From Fragilaria radians (lineage: Eukaryota; Bacillariophyta; Fragilariophyceae; Fragilariales; Fragilariaceae), in the NCBI GenBank assembly GCA_900642245.1, contig CAAAJI010000002.1, positions 817,240 to 881,239 on the forward strand: a DNA stretch of 64,000 nucleotides, in the 5' to 3' direction. Under the pieces are notes generated by a model. That model was not told where the DNA came from, ran no database searches, and was given only the letters and a program-made list of their open reading frames with translations. Positions 45,478-57,400 of this stretch are shown here, piece after piece. Both the position numbers and the translations under genes were made by a program. Position 1 is the first letter of the stretch. Each line of letters begins with the position of its first letter.

Positions 45478-46674
45478 TTATTGTTTTGATTCTGAATCCT
45501 TGCTCCCTTTCAGTTTTCGAAACAACACTTCTTCTATAGTTCGAATCCGTGTATTGTAGTTTTCTATCTTACATGTCCTTCTTGACATAGCAATGGATAA
45601 CGCTTCGCTTTCTGCAATCTCAATGGAAGAATCATGAAAAATAACACTTTTATATTCTGTGGGTATGAATTCAATGGCTGATATCTCTGATGGTATGTGC
45701 TGACACACTGGATGTTGCAACGCCGTTTCCGCGGAAATTCTTTGCCGAGGATCCAAAACAATGAGAGAATTCAATAGTGAAAGAAGATCCGGACACTCCA
45801 TAGCACGTGGTAAAATATTCTCCAACGGTTGAGGTTCGTACTTTCGAAAAACTACCTTTGAAAAGTCATGCAAATTCTGTACCCAATCTTCAGTCCCAGA
45901 GGGAGTGCCTAAGATTTGAAATGTTCGATGAATTTGATCCAGGACATTTTTTCCACTGAAGAGTGCTCGTCCATTGATTATCTCGGCCAGTACCAATCCA
46001 ACGCTGTACATATCGATAGATTCATCCAACGCAGGTCCGCCCAATAGAATTTCTGGCGCTCGATAGTATAATGTACATAACGCTTTACCTTCATCAGAAA
46101 TATTAGACGCATTCGCAATGTGCTTGTCAATAACGTTAGGATGGAGTTTGCATAAGCCGAAGTCCCCTAGATAGATTCTTCCGCGGGAAGAAATGAGAAG
46201 ATTCCTTGGTGTGACATCGCGATGAATGATTCCATGCGAATGGCAGTGATGAAGAGCAGAGAGAATATCCCTAGTAAATAGTCGAATGATTTTGAATGGG
46301 ATAGAAAAGCGAAACCTTGTGATAACAGTACTTAGGTCAATTGGGCAGTATTCAAAGGCCAGACACAAAGCATGCGGCAACATTCGATCCTCCGATTCGG
46401 TGAGTCCCAAAAACGGAACAATGTTGGAATGACCATTTAAAATTCGCAAGGCAAGAATTTCGTTGCAAGCTACTTGTCTAAGTTGATGTTTACTTCCGTC
46501 AACTCCATACGTATATGCTTGCAAAATAATTTTGATTACGATCAGTTTGTTATACTCTTTGTCGATTGCTATTCGCACTTCACCAAAAGAACCTCGCGCT
46601 AAAGTTGAATTTCTTGAATCTTTGAGTTGATGAACTCTATTGCTTGCATCACAGCTAAACCATGGAGTAGTCAT
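45478..46674 (-). CDS. CDK-like (CMGC) protein kinase with altered catalytic loop
   Basis: Single-exon 398-aa kinase from an ATG at 46674. Landmarks: Gly loop LARGSFGEV (25-33, first Gly replaced by Ala), ATP-anchoring Lys48 in VIVIKI-like context, helix C Glu72, catalytic HRD at 151-153, Asn158, DFG at 171-173, and the APE motif in LYYRAPEILLGG. The YRAPE sequence, the ESIDMYSVGLVLAEI segment and the LGTPSGTEDW motif place it in the CMGC group near CDKs. Two departures from CDK consensus: HRDVTPRN carries Thr155 where Ser/Thr kinases keep Lys, and DMYSVG replaces DMWSVG. No PSTAIRE-type cyclin helix is present (the region reads RQVACNEI), so cyclin binding is doubtful. The C-terminal 60 residues are extra and unrecognised. 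Substrate unknown. Confidence 0.82.
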   Translation of the reverse strand: MTTPWFSCDASNRVHQLKDSRNSTLARGSFGEVRIAIDKEYNKLIVIKIILQAYTYGVDGSKHQLRQVACNEILALRILNGHSNIVPFLGLTESEDRMLPHALCLAFEYCPIDLSTVITRFRFSIPFKIIRLFTRDILSALHHCHSHGIIHRDVTPRNLLISSRGRIYLGDFGLCKLHPNVIDKHIANASNISDEGKALCTLYYRAPEILLGGPALDESIDMYSVGLVLAEIINGRALFSGKNVLDQIHRTFQILGTPSGTEDWVQNLHDFSKVVFRKYEPQPLENILPRAMECPDLLSLLNSLIVLDPRQRISAETALQHPVCQHIPSEISAIEFIPTEYKSVIFHDSSIEIAESEALSIAMSRRTCKIENYNTRIRTIEEVLFRKLKGSKDSESKQ

Positions 46675-49167
46675 ACCTCAAGATTATAACAATAAGCCGT
46701 ATTTTGGTTGCAAATTGAAGGATCGCACTAGGTTGATACAGTAGCGTTACGAGGTAAAAAATCAAAGGTGACTGGTTTTCCCAGATACCCATACAAATGT
46801 ACTCTCATGGCCAGGGGAGAATATTTATTCACGTTCTTTTTGCATACATAGTGAAACCTAAGTGATGTCATGGTATTTCTAGTAATCTTCCTGGATGCAA
46901 TAAACATGGCCAGGAAAGAGGTTATTAAAAAAACTTCCTACAACTTTATTTTTGGATGCAACAATCCCTTTTCTCTCAGTTTGTTGACTTGTGTCTGCTG
47001 TTTGAAGATTTAGGGAGTGCTCCTTGCGAATTCAATATTAACTATTTCTAACTATGATAGCTACTTTGCTTCAAATCTCAAGGTCGTGCATTTCAAGGAA
47101 ACATATATTTACTTTACATGAAGATTTTCAAATATAATTCCATATTCTTCATAAGGTGAATACTAAGAAAAATCATGACCTAGAGCTGTGAGTTGATTGA
47201 AGGTGCATAATGATCAATCAAGAATGTAATCCGATTCCCAACAAGTTGAGTTGCACTCTTTTGAGATATTACAAAATCTCTGTTGTAGTTGAATATCACT
47301 TCTGAGCAATATTCAAGTCCCAACAATAATGTCCAACTTGATTCATCCTGCATCATTACTGAAACCAACTGATGATCTGATGCACAAGAGAGAACGACTT
47401 GATCAAATTTAGAAATGATATGAGTACAGCGTATCCAATTATCGCTTTGATTATGTCAATGTCGCTTTTTATAATCTGTAAGCCGTTCAAACTTGATATT
47501 ACACTTAACTTTACAAACGTTAGGTTTGTCACTGAAGGCAAAGCTCACTTCTACAAAAAGGATGGCTTATAGTTTTATTCATCCCCCCCCCCTCCCCCCC
47601 TCATCAACGTGGCAAAATTCTGTTCCAGAGCCTGAAAAATGAACAAGGCATTAACCTTTGAGTGCACTAATTGATTACTTTGAGTGGTAATATAATATCT
47701 CATATACTCTATTTGTCCTAAATCCATGAAGACTTTGGGATATTTTCTCTCACATCTATAGTCAACAAAAAAGACCAGGGCACATCCAATTAGAGGATAT
47801 TCTGAAGTTTTCATGGATTACTTTTCACATAACATCAAGACGGGTTGTCCCCTAATATCTTGAACAAATTTGGATGTTAAAATCATAGGTAAGCGCTAGT
47901 ACTTTTACTCCCCACCTTAGAAATACTAGTGTACATCATGTAGAAAAATCTTCCTTTACTTCAAGATCATAGTTGCCCGATTTTCATGTCAGAGCAGCAG
48001 CGTCATGACTGGAATTATGAACGGAAGACCTTTTTGCAACAAGTTGATCTCCCTGAAATCAGAAACATATCTTTTTTGGAAATGTCCATCCAGAAGTGTA
48101 ATATTCTTCTCTTATGAGAAATAAAGCAAAGAACTACGTGAACACATTCAGATCATCAGGAGAAGTGAAGCATCTGGGTATATGACTAACTGATCAAAAT
48201 CTGAGAAGAATATTTCATGTTGTGTTTTTCATCTGAATCAAGAAAATCGAAACAAATAAGTATGGGATTGAACTTAAAGGAAATCCACAACGAGTCTCTT
48301 AACAATTCGAAAACACGATTTCATTGTAGAAAATCAGCCCAACACTTATCATTTCATGACTAAAATGCTGAGTTTTTACTTTTTGAGAGCTTGAAATACT
48401 CAAACAAGGAAAAGTGCATTTCTATAGGAAACGTTAGGAACACGAGAGTAAGGTAGAATTCTAGCAAATTTCGAATGGTGAGCGTTGGTCATCCCAGAGT
48501 GTTTATATTCCATAGAAATAGGTATTTCCTGGAAATCCGTGGAACACCGTGCTCAATATTGAGTTGTTCATTCCCCACATCAGCTAAGAGGATTCATGGG
48601 CTAACAGAAAAAATATTCGAAAGCCATTCCATGATTGTAAATTACCTTAGAATATGATTTATTTCCTCAAGGACGCATTCAAAATGTAACCAAGGTCATA
48701 TATGTGTATTCAAAAGGAATTATCAATAACGAAGGAGCGGTAATCTTATTGAATGGCATGGTTCGGCTCCAAAGGATTCGTGGAGGGTGATATTATAGCT
48801 TGTTGATGAACTCTATAACAATTCGTGAGGTGTACATCTCTCTGTTTGTTAACCATTCAAATTCCATCTGTAAAAAGCTGACGGAAACGATCGATACGTA
48901 ACATTCGACAGACAAAAAGAAATTCACATTAGTATAAGTGCAAGGTTAAATTACCAACGAGGGTGAAATATATATATGACTCAATATAACTAGTTAAATA
49001 TACATCTTGACTGAGTAAGTAACTTTGAATCAACGCGTTTAGTGCCTAATTTGGAATTCAACATTAACCGACGAAACGCGTTTATGGTACGGTAAGGATA
49101 GGGGATTGCTGATATCTTCTCATGGAAGTTGACTTAAAAAGTTATTTGTTTAGTCATGGCATAGAGC
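46675..49167. other. Intergenic, about 2.5 kb, with a C-rich tract
   Basis: No gene recognised. At 47583-47600 there is a run of ten C, one T and seven C, a sharp exception in AT-rich DNA. Short ORFs here lack motifs. The two flanking genes diverge. Confidence 0.5.
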
Positions 49168-50928
49168 ATGGATATTGCTCTCTTGCTCTCATCGTGCAGT
49201 CTCGCTTGTTTCCTGCCCATCACAGACAATGCGTTATCATCAATCTCTGTCCGTCTAACACTGGGATTGTCATGTATTTTATTTTCTCTTTCGATACTAG
49301 ACATAGCGCCTACGAGGTGGCAAGTTTTGCTAACACCAGATGATGGGTTGCAAAGCTTGAATGGTCGTTTGTCGATGACAAGAGTCTACGTAATTGTACT
49401 GTGGACTTTTGCGATATGGGTCGCTGTGATACTTCCTTCGAAGATAGCTTCTAATTTTTTTCGAATCTGCTTCAAGGATGAAGCAGAAGTAAAATTTTTT
49501 AGACGATGTCAACTACCATGGTGGATTCGTTACTGTTGCACGTTGATATCCTTGATTTTATCTATATTCTACCGTATTCTAATGAAACCTCTGATCCAAG
49601 CTGCATTACATCATTCAAGAAAACAACATTGGAATAAAGATAGCCAACTGATCCTACCGAGCAACAGTCACCACAACGGTCGGGCACCTAGCAAGAGTCC
49701 TATCCACTCCAAGCCAAAGGTGATAGCATTATCAATTAGACATATCATCTTAGGCGGATCTTGCGGTGTAGTAGTATCACTAATAACACTTCGAATTCTT
49801 GGTCCCCGAATCATAAATATCCCGAGACGAGTTCAAAATTTCTTGTCGTGCGTTATTTCATGGCTTTGTTCCGTGGGTTTGCTGCTGTCTTCCACTCTGA
49901 ATGGCTTTGGAAGCGTCTCGATGCCATATTCCAATCTAGTTGGAATTTTCTTAGAACCTTTGCATCCTGAAATACTTTCCAAGGCGGAGGAGGCAATGAA
50001 AAGAACTAAATCTAGTATGGAAGAAAAGATTCTGGAATTGAATTCAGACACCTTTCACACATCTGGTATGAATGACCTTTCCATTCCAAGGCGGCGTGGA
50101 CCTTTCTCCAGACTCAACTTTATGGATTTCAATTCGGATCAGTCATCAAGGCGAAGACAAGTGTTGCAAGTGGAAATTGACTTCCTTGACACTCTCATTG
50201 GAGAACTGGCAGAAGATATAGCCGACATGAAGTTTTCTCAAGAACAAGTAGAGATGGCTCGAACATGCTACGGAAGAATTCGCTCATGCATCGGGTTTCT
50301 TTTCTCATTTGTACTGTTGGCTAGACTATACATGGTCATCATGACGTTTATTGATCCTGAACACATACAAGGTCGACCAGAGGAACTCCATAAACAATCT
50401 GATCCTATCACTTCATCGCTGCTATGGCTGACTGGGCATCATTTGGTTAGCAGTCAAGATTACAATCTAATTTCACAGGGGGTATCACTGCTACTTACAG
50501 CAGCTTTAAGCGTGTCGCAGGTTCGTATGTTTCTTCGAACCATCACGGCAGTAAATCGTCGGATACTCCTTATCTGTCGCGCTTGCTGTATCCCACATGT
50601 ACAAGCCACGAAGGGAACATCTTTGAATGAATACTTGTACCTCAGCATTTATCAGGATGTTCTAGCTTTATTCGCTGGATGTTACTTTTTATCTTGTGTC
50701 ATCATTACTAAAATGACGCTCCCCGTCTCCTTCCGATCAAGTTTCACAATTGCACTTGGCGGTGCTGACTTTATAATAATTACCCCGATCACCAATTTCA
50801 TATTTTGTATATCTGCTGGAACTACTGCGATGATTTTGAGCATACTTTTTGGAATTCAAAGGCAAAACGCAAAGCGTTATATTGAAGAAGAAAAAGTTGC
50901 TGAGAGTGGGACTTGTGTTAGTCCCTAG
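49168..50928 (+). CDS. Golgi pH regulator / GTG-type multipass membrane protein
   Basis: Single-exon, 586 aa, with about nine hydrophobic segments. The middle contains LNGFGSVSMPYSNLVGIFLE, resembling the SGFGAVNCPY motif of the GPHR family. A charged loop with heptad-like content follows (QVLQVEIDFLDTLIGELAED). The C-terminal region has ISQGVSLLLTAALSVSQVRM, then YLSIYQDVLALFAGCYFLSC and LPVSFRSSFTIALGGADF, matching the family's C-terminal domain (Q-x-x-S, S-x-R, LP-x-x-R-x-x-x-x-x-x-LG). Animal members regulate Golgi acidification as anion channels, and plant members (GTG1/2) have been described as ABA-related G-protein-like receptors. Which applies to this protein is unknown. No intron needed. 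Confidence 0.85.
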   Translation: MDIALLLSSCSLACFLPITDNALSSISVRLTLGLSCILFSLSILDIAPTRWQVLLTPDDGLQSLNGRLSMTRVYVIVLWTFAIWVAVILPSKIASNFFRICFKDEAEVKFFRRCQLPWWIRYCCTLISLILSIFYRILMKPLIQAALHHSRKQHWNKDSQLILPSNSHHNGRAPSKSPIHSKPKVIALSIRHIILGGSCGVVVSLITLRILGPRIINIPRRVQNFLSCVISWLCSVGLLLSSTLNGFGSVSMPYSNLVGIFLEPLHPEILSKAEEAMKRTKSSMEEKILELNSDTFHTSGMNDLSIPRRRGPFSRLNFMDFNSDQSSRRRQVLQVEIDFLDTLIGELAEDIADMKFSQEQVEMARTCYGRIRSCIGFLFSFVLLARLYMVIMTFIDPEHIQGRPEELHKQSDPITSSLLWLTGHHLVSSQDYNLISQGVSLLLTAALSVSQVRMFLRTITAVNRRILLICRACCIPHVQATKGTSLNEYLYLSIYQDVLALFAGCYFLSCVIITKMTLPVSFRSSFTIALGGADFIIITPITNFIFCISAGTTAMILSILFGIQRQNAKRYIEEEKVAESGTCVSP

Positions 50929-52116
50929 TCTGATGCAGATTTCTTACAGCATCTTCTTGATAAACCAAACATTAGAATAAAATAGAAAAATCTTACACGT
51001 AATCTTTAATTTGATCTAATAATCCCTGCTAAGATGCGTTCGATATGAACTACATTTGAGTATGGGCGAAATGTCAAGAAGATAGTTTGCGCAGCCAAAG
51101 TGTGGCTTAAACTTAGTTTAAGATTGAACGGCGAACTATAGTATTGAATGAGAAAATTCTGTACCTCATTTGCGTTTATTTTGGGTAGATCGATGCGTAT
51201 AGAACTACGAACAATGAATAATTATTAATTGAGCGTATCTAACACTTTGAAAAAGTAGCGGAGGTTTATATCAACCACTTTATCAGAATTGGCCCAGAAG
51301 AAAAGAGTCTCAAAGTTTTCAGGTGTGGTATCAGACCGGAAGATTTCTCGTCAATAGCTCTTTGCTTGAACAACCAATAAGGGACAAAGGGCAAGGGGAC
51401 TATTTCAATGCTTCATGAGGGCAAGTATGCAGAAGTCAAGTTAAAGAAACTGAAGTAAGCTAGCATTTATATATTCACCTAGTTTATAGATACATCACCA
51501 ATGATCAATAAATGCAAAAAGGCAATTGGCGGCTTTAAAGTACCGATGAATTTTTATGAAGGTTGGATCAATAATGCAATGAAGATACCAAGTAGTTCTA
51601 AGAACCAGAGAAAAGGATCTTTACATTTATGTTCCAACATTTTTAGCAAAACCTTAAAACTGAAATGTCAAGAGTGCCAAGATATTTGTATTTGCAGAGG
51701 CACTCATCTATTGGTCCGAGTTAAGACACGATTTGCTAGAATTAAAAGCTAAAAACTGCAATTATGATAAATCTAGATTATGGGAATTCTCATCATAACA
51801 GGCTAGAAAGTTTAGCCTTTTATCAAATGGTAAACGGCAAAGTCATATTTTAGCATGAAGTTCTAGAAATGAGTGATGGTAAACGTTTACCTTGCAAGAT
51901 GATTCAACGTTCATGGTTTACCATAGGAAGGTTTGCATATTTGTGTAGCAACTACTACCACCCAGAATGAAAAATATGATAGGATTAATTTGAAAACAAG
52001 TCGGTACCGTACCTGTAAATGACATATCATCTAACTCAGCCCCTAAGTAGAGAAGATTTTGATTCAATCTTGCAGAAGCATCACCACATCAACACTTTTT
52101 TTCTATATTACAGATC
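50929..52116. other. Intergenic, about 1.2 kb
   Basis: Between two plus-strand genes. The ORF at 51501-51752 has no recognised motif apart from a chance CQECQDICIC patch. Nothing else supported. Confidence 0.45.
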
Positions 52117-53372
52117 ATGATGCAAAGTTACGTTTGGTTGTTCCTATTTGCATGGATTGACGAATGCAATGCCCTTATTCCTATCAAGACTTCGCAATCC
52201 AAGCATCCTATGACATCCCTGTCTGCTCGCGGAGGGGGGCGAAGTGACGATGACAACATGAATCCCATAAATGGTGGTGATTTAGTGTTGGCGCTTTCGA
52301 AACTCGACAAACAATGGATCTTCAACAATCTCAACCTCGTGCTCCGAAAAGTCGTTGGACTAAAATTATTCTAGGTCCTGAAGAAGAAGAAAATCAAGAA
52401 TATGAAAAGGATGTTGCATCTCCTCTTCCAAGGGAAGAAGAAATTGTGTATCTATTGGAACCGCCTGGATTGCCATCCTGTATGATTGTTTTCTTAGGAG
52501 GGGCAGGTTTGGGACAATTTCCGCACATTGCCTATAACGAGTTGTTGGTACGGATAAGTGATAAGCTGAATGCCGCCATCCTGGCAGCTCCATATACCGT
52601 TGGATTGGATCACTTTGGCATCGCAAAACAGGGGGGAGAAAAGCTTCGAAAAGGCATCTTAAAATGTCAAGATGAAAAACAATATTCTCCAGATATTCCC
52701 GTCTATTGTCTGGGACATTCGCTTGGATGTAAATTGCTAGCCATCTATATTGCCGCGACATTTCAAGAATTCTCTGGGATTGGATTTCTTGCCTTTAACA
52801 ACTTTTCCTTCTCTCAAACAATTGGTATGGCACGTGATTTTGCCGATCAATTACGAACGGCAACCCAGCGTAACGAGTTTAATGATCCATCCTATTCGTC
52901 TGCAGGAGGAGTGTTAAATCAACTCTTTGGATTCGCCGAAACTGCTGTCAGCTTTATGGGTCTAGAATTTATGCCTTCTCCCAGTGATATGCGACGACTA
53001 TTAAGACTTAAATACACAGATCAGTGGAAAGGAAAGACACGTATTTTCTGCTTCGACGACGATACCCTTGACAGCACACCTGACTTTGTTGCAAGTTGTG
53101 GCGATACGGTCGAAGTTTCCGGTTTGCCAGGAAACCATTTGACTCCCGTCTATTTGAAGTTACAAGTGGATGATATCATGACTGACTTACCGCAAGAGGC
53201 GAAAGAAATGGCTTCGCAAGCAATGGACGGCTTTAAGGGTGTATCCTTTGGGAATGAGGAAGAATTAAGTGTCTTGGTTAACGAGGTCTGTAACTTCATT
53301 TTAGGCAAGCCCCCATCTCGGCGAACTACGAGCATGGTTATTCCATTACTCAAAGATTCAGGAGAACCATAG
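52117..53372 (+). CDS. DUF1350 alpha/beta-hydrolase-like protein, probably plastid-targeted, with frameshift
   Basis: Two overlapping frames make one protein of about 418 aa. The first (from ATG 52117) encodes a signal-peptide-like leader, MMQSYVWLFLFAWIDECNA, followed by a Ser/Lys-rich region, ending KLDKQW at about 52317. The second (open from 52314) continues DLQQSQPRAPKSRWTKIILG and the whole DUF1350 domain. One extra G at TGGATC (52315-52320) would join them, so either the assembly lost a base or the gene is broken. Domain landmarks are IVFLGGAGLGQFPHIAY, PYTVGLDHFGIA, the nucleophile-elbow-like LGHSLGCK and SGLPGNHLTPVY. DUF1350 proteins occur in cyanobacteria and plastids and have an alpha/beta hydrolase fold; reaction unknown. 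The leader would suit a complex plastid, although no Phe follows the cleavage site (Leu instead). Confidence 0.85.
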
Positions 53373-54450
53373 GATATCGATTTATTTCACTCTTTCACTC
53401 TAGTAACTTTCTGTCTCCAATGGAAGGGAGAAAGATATTGAATGAACTCTTCAATGACCGGTGAACACTATAAATATATATACAGAGAAAGGGAAGATAA
53501 GGTATTGCCCATACTTTAGTGTGCCCAACAGAAGATAATACATAACTAGAAAGGATTTAATTTAGGTTACTATCCGTGTTTTATCTAATCTAATTAACAT
53601 ACTTAGTGAGAGATGACCAATACTCCAAGGCTATTTACATGTTTCAATTATCAATTCTGAAAGTAGCATATTCATGTCTAATGTATCCCAAATTCAACTT
53701 GAAATGATGATTTTATAATTTGCTATGGGCTGAATTTAGCGATTTAAATTGATAGCTAAGGCAAGCATGACGCTTCCTAAGCCGAGCAAAGATATTTAGG
53801 CTTTATTGATGTGGCTTCAGGCATTACATTTTGCCTCATTCCAACTCCTAATTCAATTGGAAATCATATCACTCAAAGAAATATTGCACACTGAAGTCTG
53901 ATTTTTTATCTCAGCTCATAATGTACATAGCTGATTACATCATAATTCCCATTTCAGGCGTATTGCATTTGTTTTCTCTCCGGGGATTGGTTTTCATGAA
54001 GAAATTTGTGAAGGCATTACAAGACAATAGGAGGATTTTCTCGGTGTGTGTATGTTTATAGTTAATTGAGTACCTATATTCGAAACTACCTATCCTGCTC
54101 GAACAACCAAAATTAAACAATAATAATCATCTATGCATGCTCACATCACATTTTTTGACAGTAACTAGTAATATTCTTGATTAGTGTAAGGTAAATAGAA
54201 TACAATATTAAATACTTGAAGAAATACGAACTGTGGGTGGTTGCGATTGATATGAGACACTAAGGTGGGCACGCTTCACTGAAAAATTTGGACTTAATTG
54301 TTTTGGTGAAAGTAGTATCAATTTGTACGAAAAATTCATATGAAGTATATCGCTTAAGAGTTAGCAACGTTTTCTCGACTATAATAGTACCACAGAACAA
54401 AAACTGTAAATAAACTCCGAATTATCCAAGTCCGCATCGGATACCGGACG
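53373..54450. other. Intergenic, about 1.1 kb
   Basis: Between two plus-strand genes; contains the 3' flank of the DUF1350 gene and the promoter of the WD40 gene. No gene, RNA or repeat recognised. Confidence 0.5.
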
Positions 54451-57400
54451 ATGTTCACGGAAACAATGCTGGCAAAGGGAGATGGGAATATAGAAATGCA
54501 ATTGGCTATATCTCATGCTGGTAGCTATGTTTCACAGGACGAGTCGTTTTTTCCATCAGAGGGTGATATAAGATTGGAAGGGAAGCGAGATCATTTTCCC
54601 GAGTCAAATATAGCCGGAAACGAAATGGAATCAGTTGAAAGTCGTGAGACATACTCGCAACATATGCCTTTAAAGCGTCAGGAAACATTTAAATCGAGCA
54701 AAATATATCAGCCGAGTCGACCACATTCCGATAAGATCCTAACTCCTGAGGATGTCCTTTTGGAGGCACAAAGAGAATTAGACAAAGCACGATGTCACAT
54801 GACTGCATACGCCATAAGTGAGGAAAGAACACGTAGGATTGTCCAAGAAGTGATTGCTGCTTCTAAGGAGCGAGAGTCACTGAAGTCAAGAGCTGAAATA
54901 TCAGAGAAAGACATAAGCACTAATTCAACGCTTGTTAAGTCAGAAAAAGTGGTGAAATCAAAATCCACTTCCGCCGAACTTGTGAGCCAAGACTCCATTG
55001 ATCTCAGCAATTTCCGTCAAGCAAAATTTATGGATCCCAATGAAAGGTTAGAAAATCGCACCGACAAAAGATTGAAAGTGATGACATTGAAATCCTCGCG
55101 CAGTTCTTTTCGCGTAAACTTAACAAATTTAATTGATAACACAGAGAACTGCGATGAACAACTTAGTCACATTGAGGATGGCTCCCAACATCAACATCAG
55201 ATGAACCAGGAAATTGAAGATAGGGAAGAGTTAGATCCGAAAACAGGCATTTTTTGTGATTCGTTCTGGGGATGCATACCCTCTAGAACCATCGAAAATA
55301 GAAAGAACAAAACGTTCGCGGGGGAGAGCTCAAGTCATTTAACTAGACCACCGATAAATTGTAGTGACATTCGCATATCCAATGGCTTATGCCAACATGA
55401 TCATAATGAGTTGAGCGAAACATTAGACCGCAAGTCTGTTGTCGTATCGAAAAGTGAAATGAGTCACAAAAAAGTTTTACCGAGGGACTTAACAACTGGA
55501 TCTACCTCTAAAAATCTAAGAAAATCCCAATTCATTGATTCCTGCAGCACAATAAGTCAATCTCAAACAATCATCGTTCACCAAGTTATTCGAGGAAACT
55601 GGACATGGTGTACGGCATGGTCACCGGATGGAAAATACTTGGCGATTGCAACAGAAAAACAACACTTAGCAATCATAGATACATTCTCTTCTACAGTTTG
55701 GCGGTTTCGACATGATCGTCGAATCACAAACCCTCATGGAAGTAATCCTGTTCACAGTATTCAAGCAATTGCATGGGGAGGGCAGTTTATTGCTCTTGGG
55801 GGAAATAGTAGTAATATCTCTATACTGTCGCCAATAGATCCTTATCCAATTGTTCATACAATCAAAGGAACGGGCTCAGTAAGTTCACTGGATTGGAGGT
55901 TCAACTCTCCAATATTAGCCATGGGAAGTAGAGATGTTAATAAATGTTCTGTATACAAAGTATCAATTGTTGAAGATAATATCGGAGGCGATATCGGAAC
56001 GATTCAGCGAATCGTTAGTCAAGAGCTTTATTCCATCAAGAGAGCTGGTTGGGTGAATGTTGTGAAATTCAGCCTAGGTGGATCGCATCTGGCAATAGGC
56101 GACAAAACAGGGAAGCTTTCGGTTTACTTGTTTCAAGCTCCTTACCGACAACAACCAAAGTTGGAGAAAACAACGAGTTTTTTGCTTAAAGCGTCTGTCA
56201 TGGATGCTGAGTGGTCATCAGACGGGTTGTGGCTATATGCCGGTATGGAAGATTTCACTATAATTGTCATTGATACATTAAATTGGAGAATAGCAAAGAG
56301 AATCACAAGAAATCATGACGTACATTTTGTTTCTTCATCTTCTCAAGGTTCATATGTAGCAGTCGGTGGAGGAACCTCTAAAATTAGTTTCCTCAATGTC
56401 CGTGAAGGTTGGAAATCAGCTGGGAGCATCGAGCTGAATGATTTTATGCCGTTCGCAGCAAAGTGGCATCCTTCAGATAAGTTTTTGGTTCTCAATGGTC
56501 AAAGTAATAGTGTCTTTGCGATAGAAACTACGAGATCCAGAAACTGCGAAGGCAATCTTCAGATGATCGCCCCGATAAGTTCTGTTGAATTCTCTCCGAG
56601 TGGGAATATATTGGCTGTTAGTAACGAAGCCGGTGTTGTGTCCTTTTATAGATCAGAAGAAGGCCTGTACATTCCAACCTTTGAGTTGCTTCTTTCTGAA
56701 GATTGTTCATCCTTAATTGCATGGAGTCCGAATGATATTTATGTTCTAATTTCCAAAAAGGATACAATATCAATTTTTAATAATTTATCCAAAAGCGAAA
56801 CGGAGAATAAGTTGCCTCCAAACACATTTGGCTTGTGGATGAGAAAAGAAATAAATGAAGTGTCGAAGATTTCTTCAATATCCATTCACGTTTCTAGTCG
56901 ATATGTAGCAATTGCTGGTAAATCTCTCATTATCCTTGATGCGGAAAACGATTTCAAAGCTGTTAGAGAGTTTGAGCTTGAATCGTCAAGAGCCTGCTCT
57001 TGGTCTTCAGATGGTTCTTGGCTTGCAGCAACTGGGAAAGGAAGCAAACTTTTTATCTTTGACACCGGAAGTATAACAGTTTCTTCCTGGAAATTAGTGT
57101 TCACATTGGATTGCGATGAGCCAGCCAATGCACTAGCTTGGGGACCTGCAGTGGTTGATGGCCTTCAATATTTGGCTTACGGCGGAGAAAGTCAGAGGGT
57201 GACCATAATTGAGATCCGAACATTTGAGGGAACTTGGGAAAACGTGTTGAAGGTTATCAGGAATGCAGCGATTACTGCCCTTGACTGGAGCTTATCTGGT
57301 TTGTTGGCTGCCGCAGTGGCAAATGGTACTGTGACAATTATAGATCTAGCATATTTAAAATCCGGCTGCGCAATAAACGAAATGGACTATAAATGGCAAC

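Noticed and set aside
51501..51752. ORF with a cysteine-rich patch that could suggest a zinc finger
   Set aside because: Cysteine spacing fits no known finger and the rest is unremarkable.
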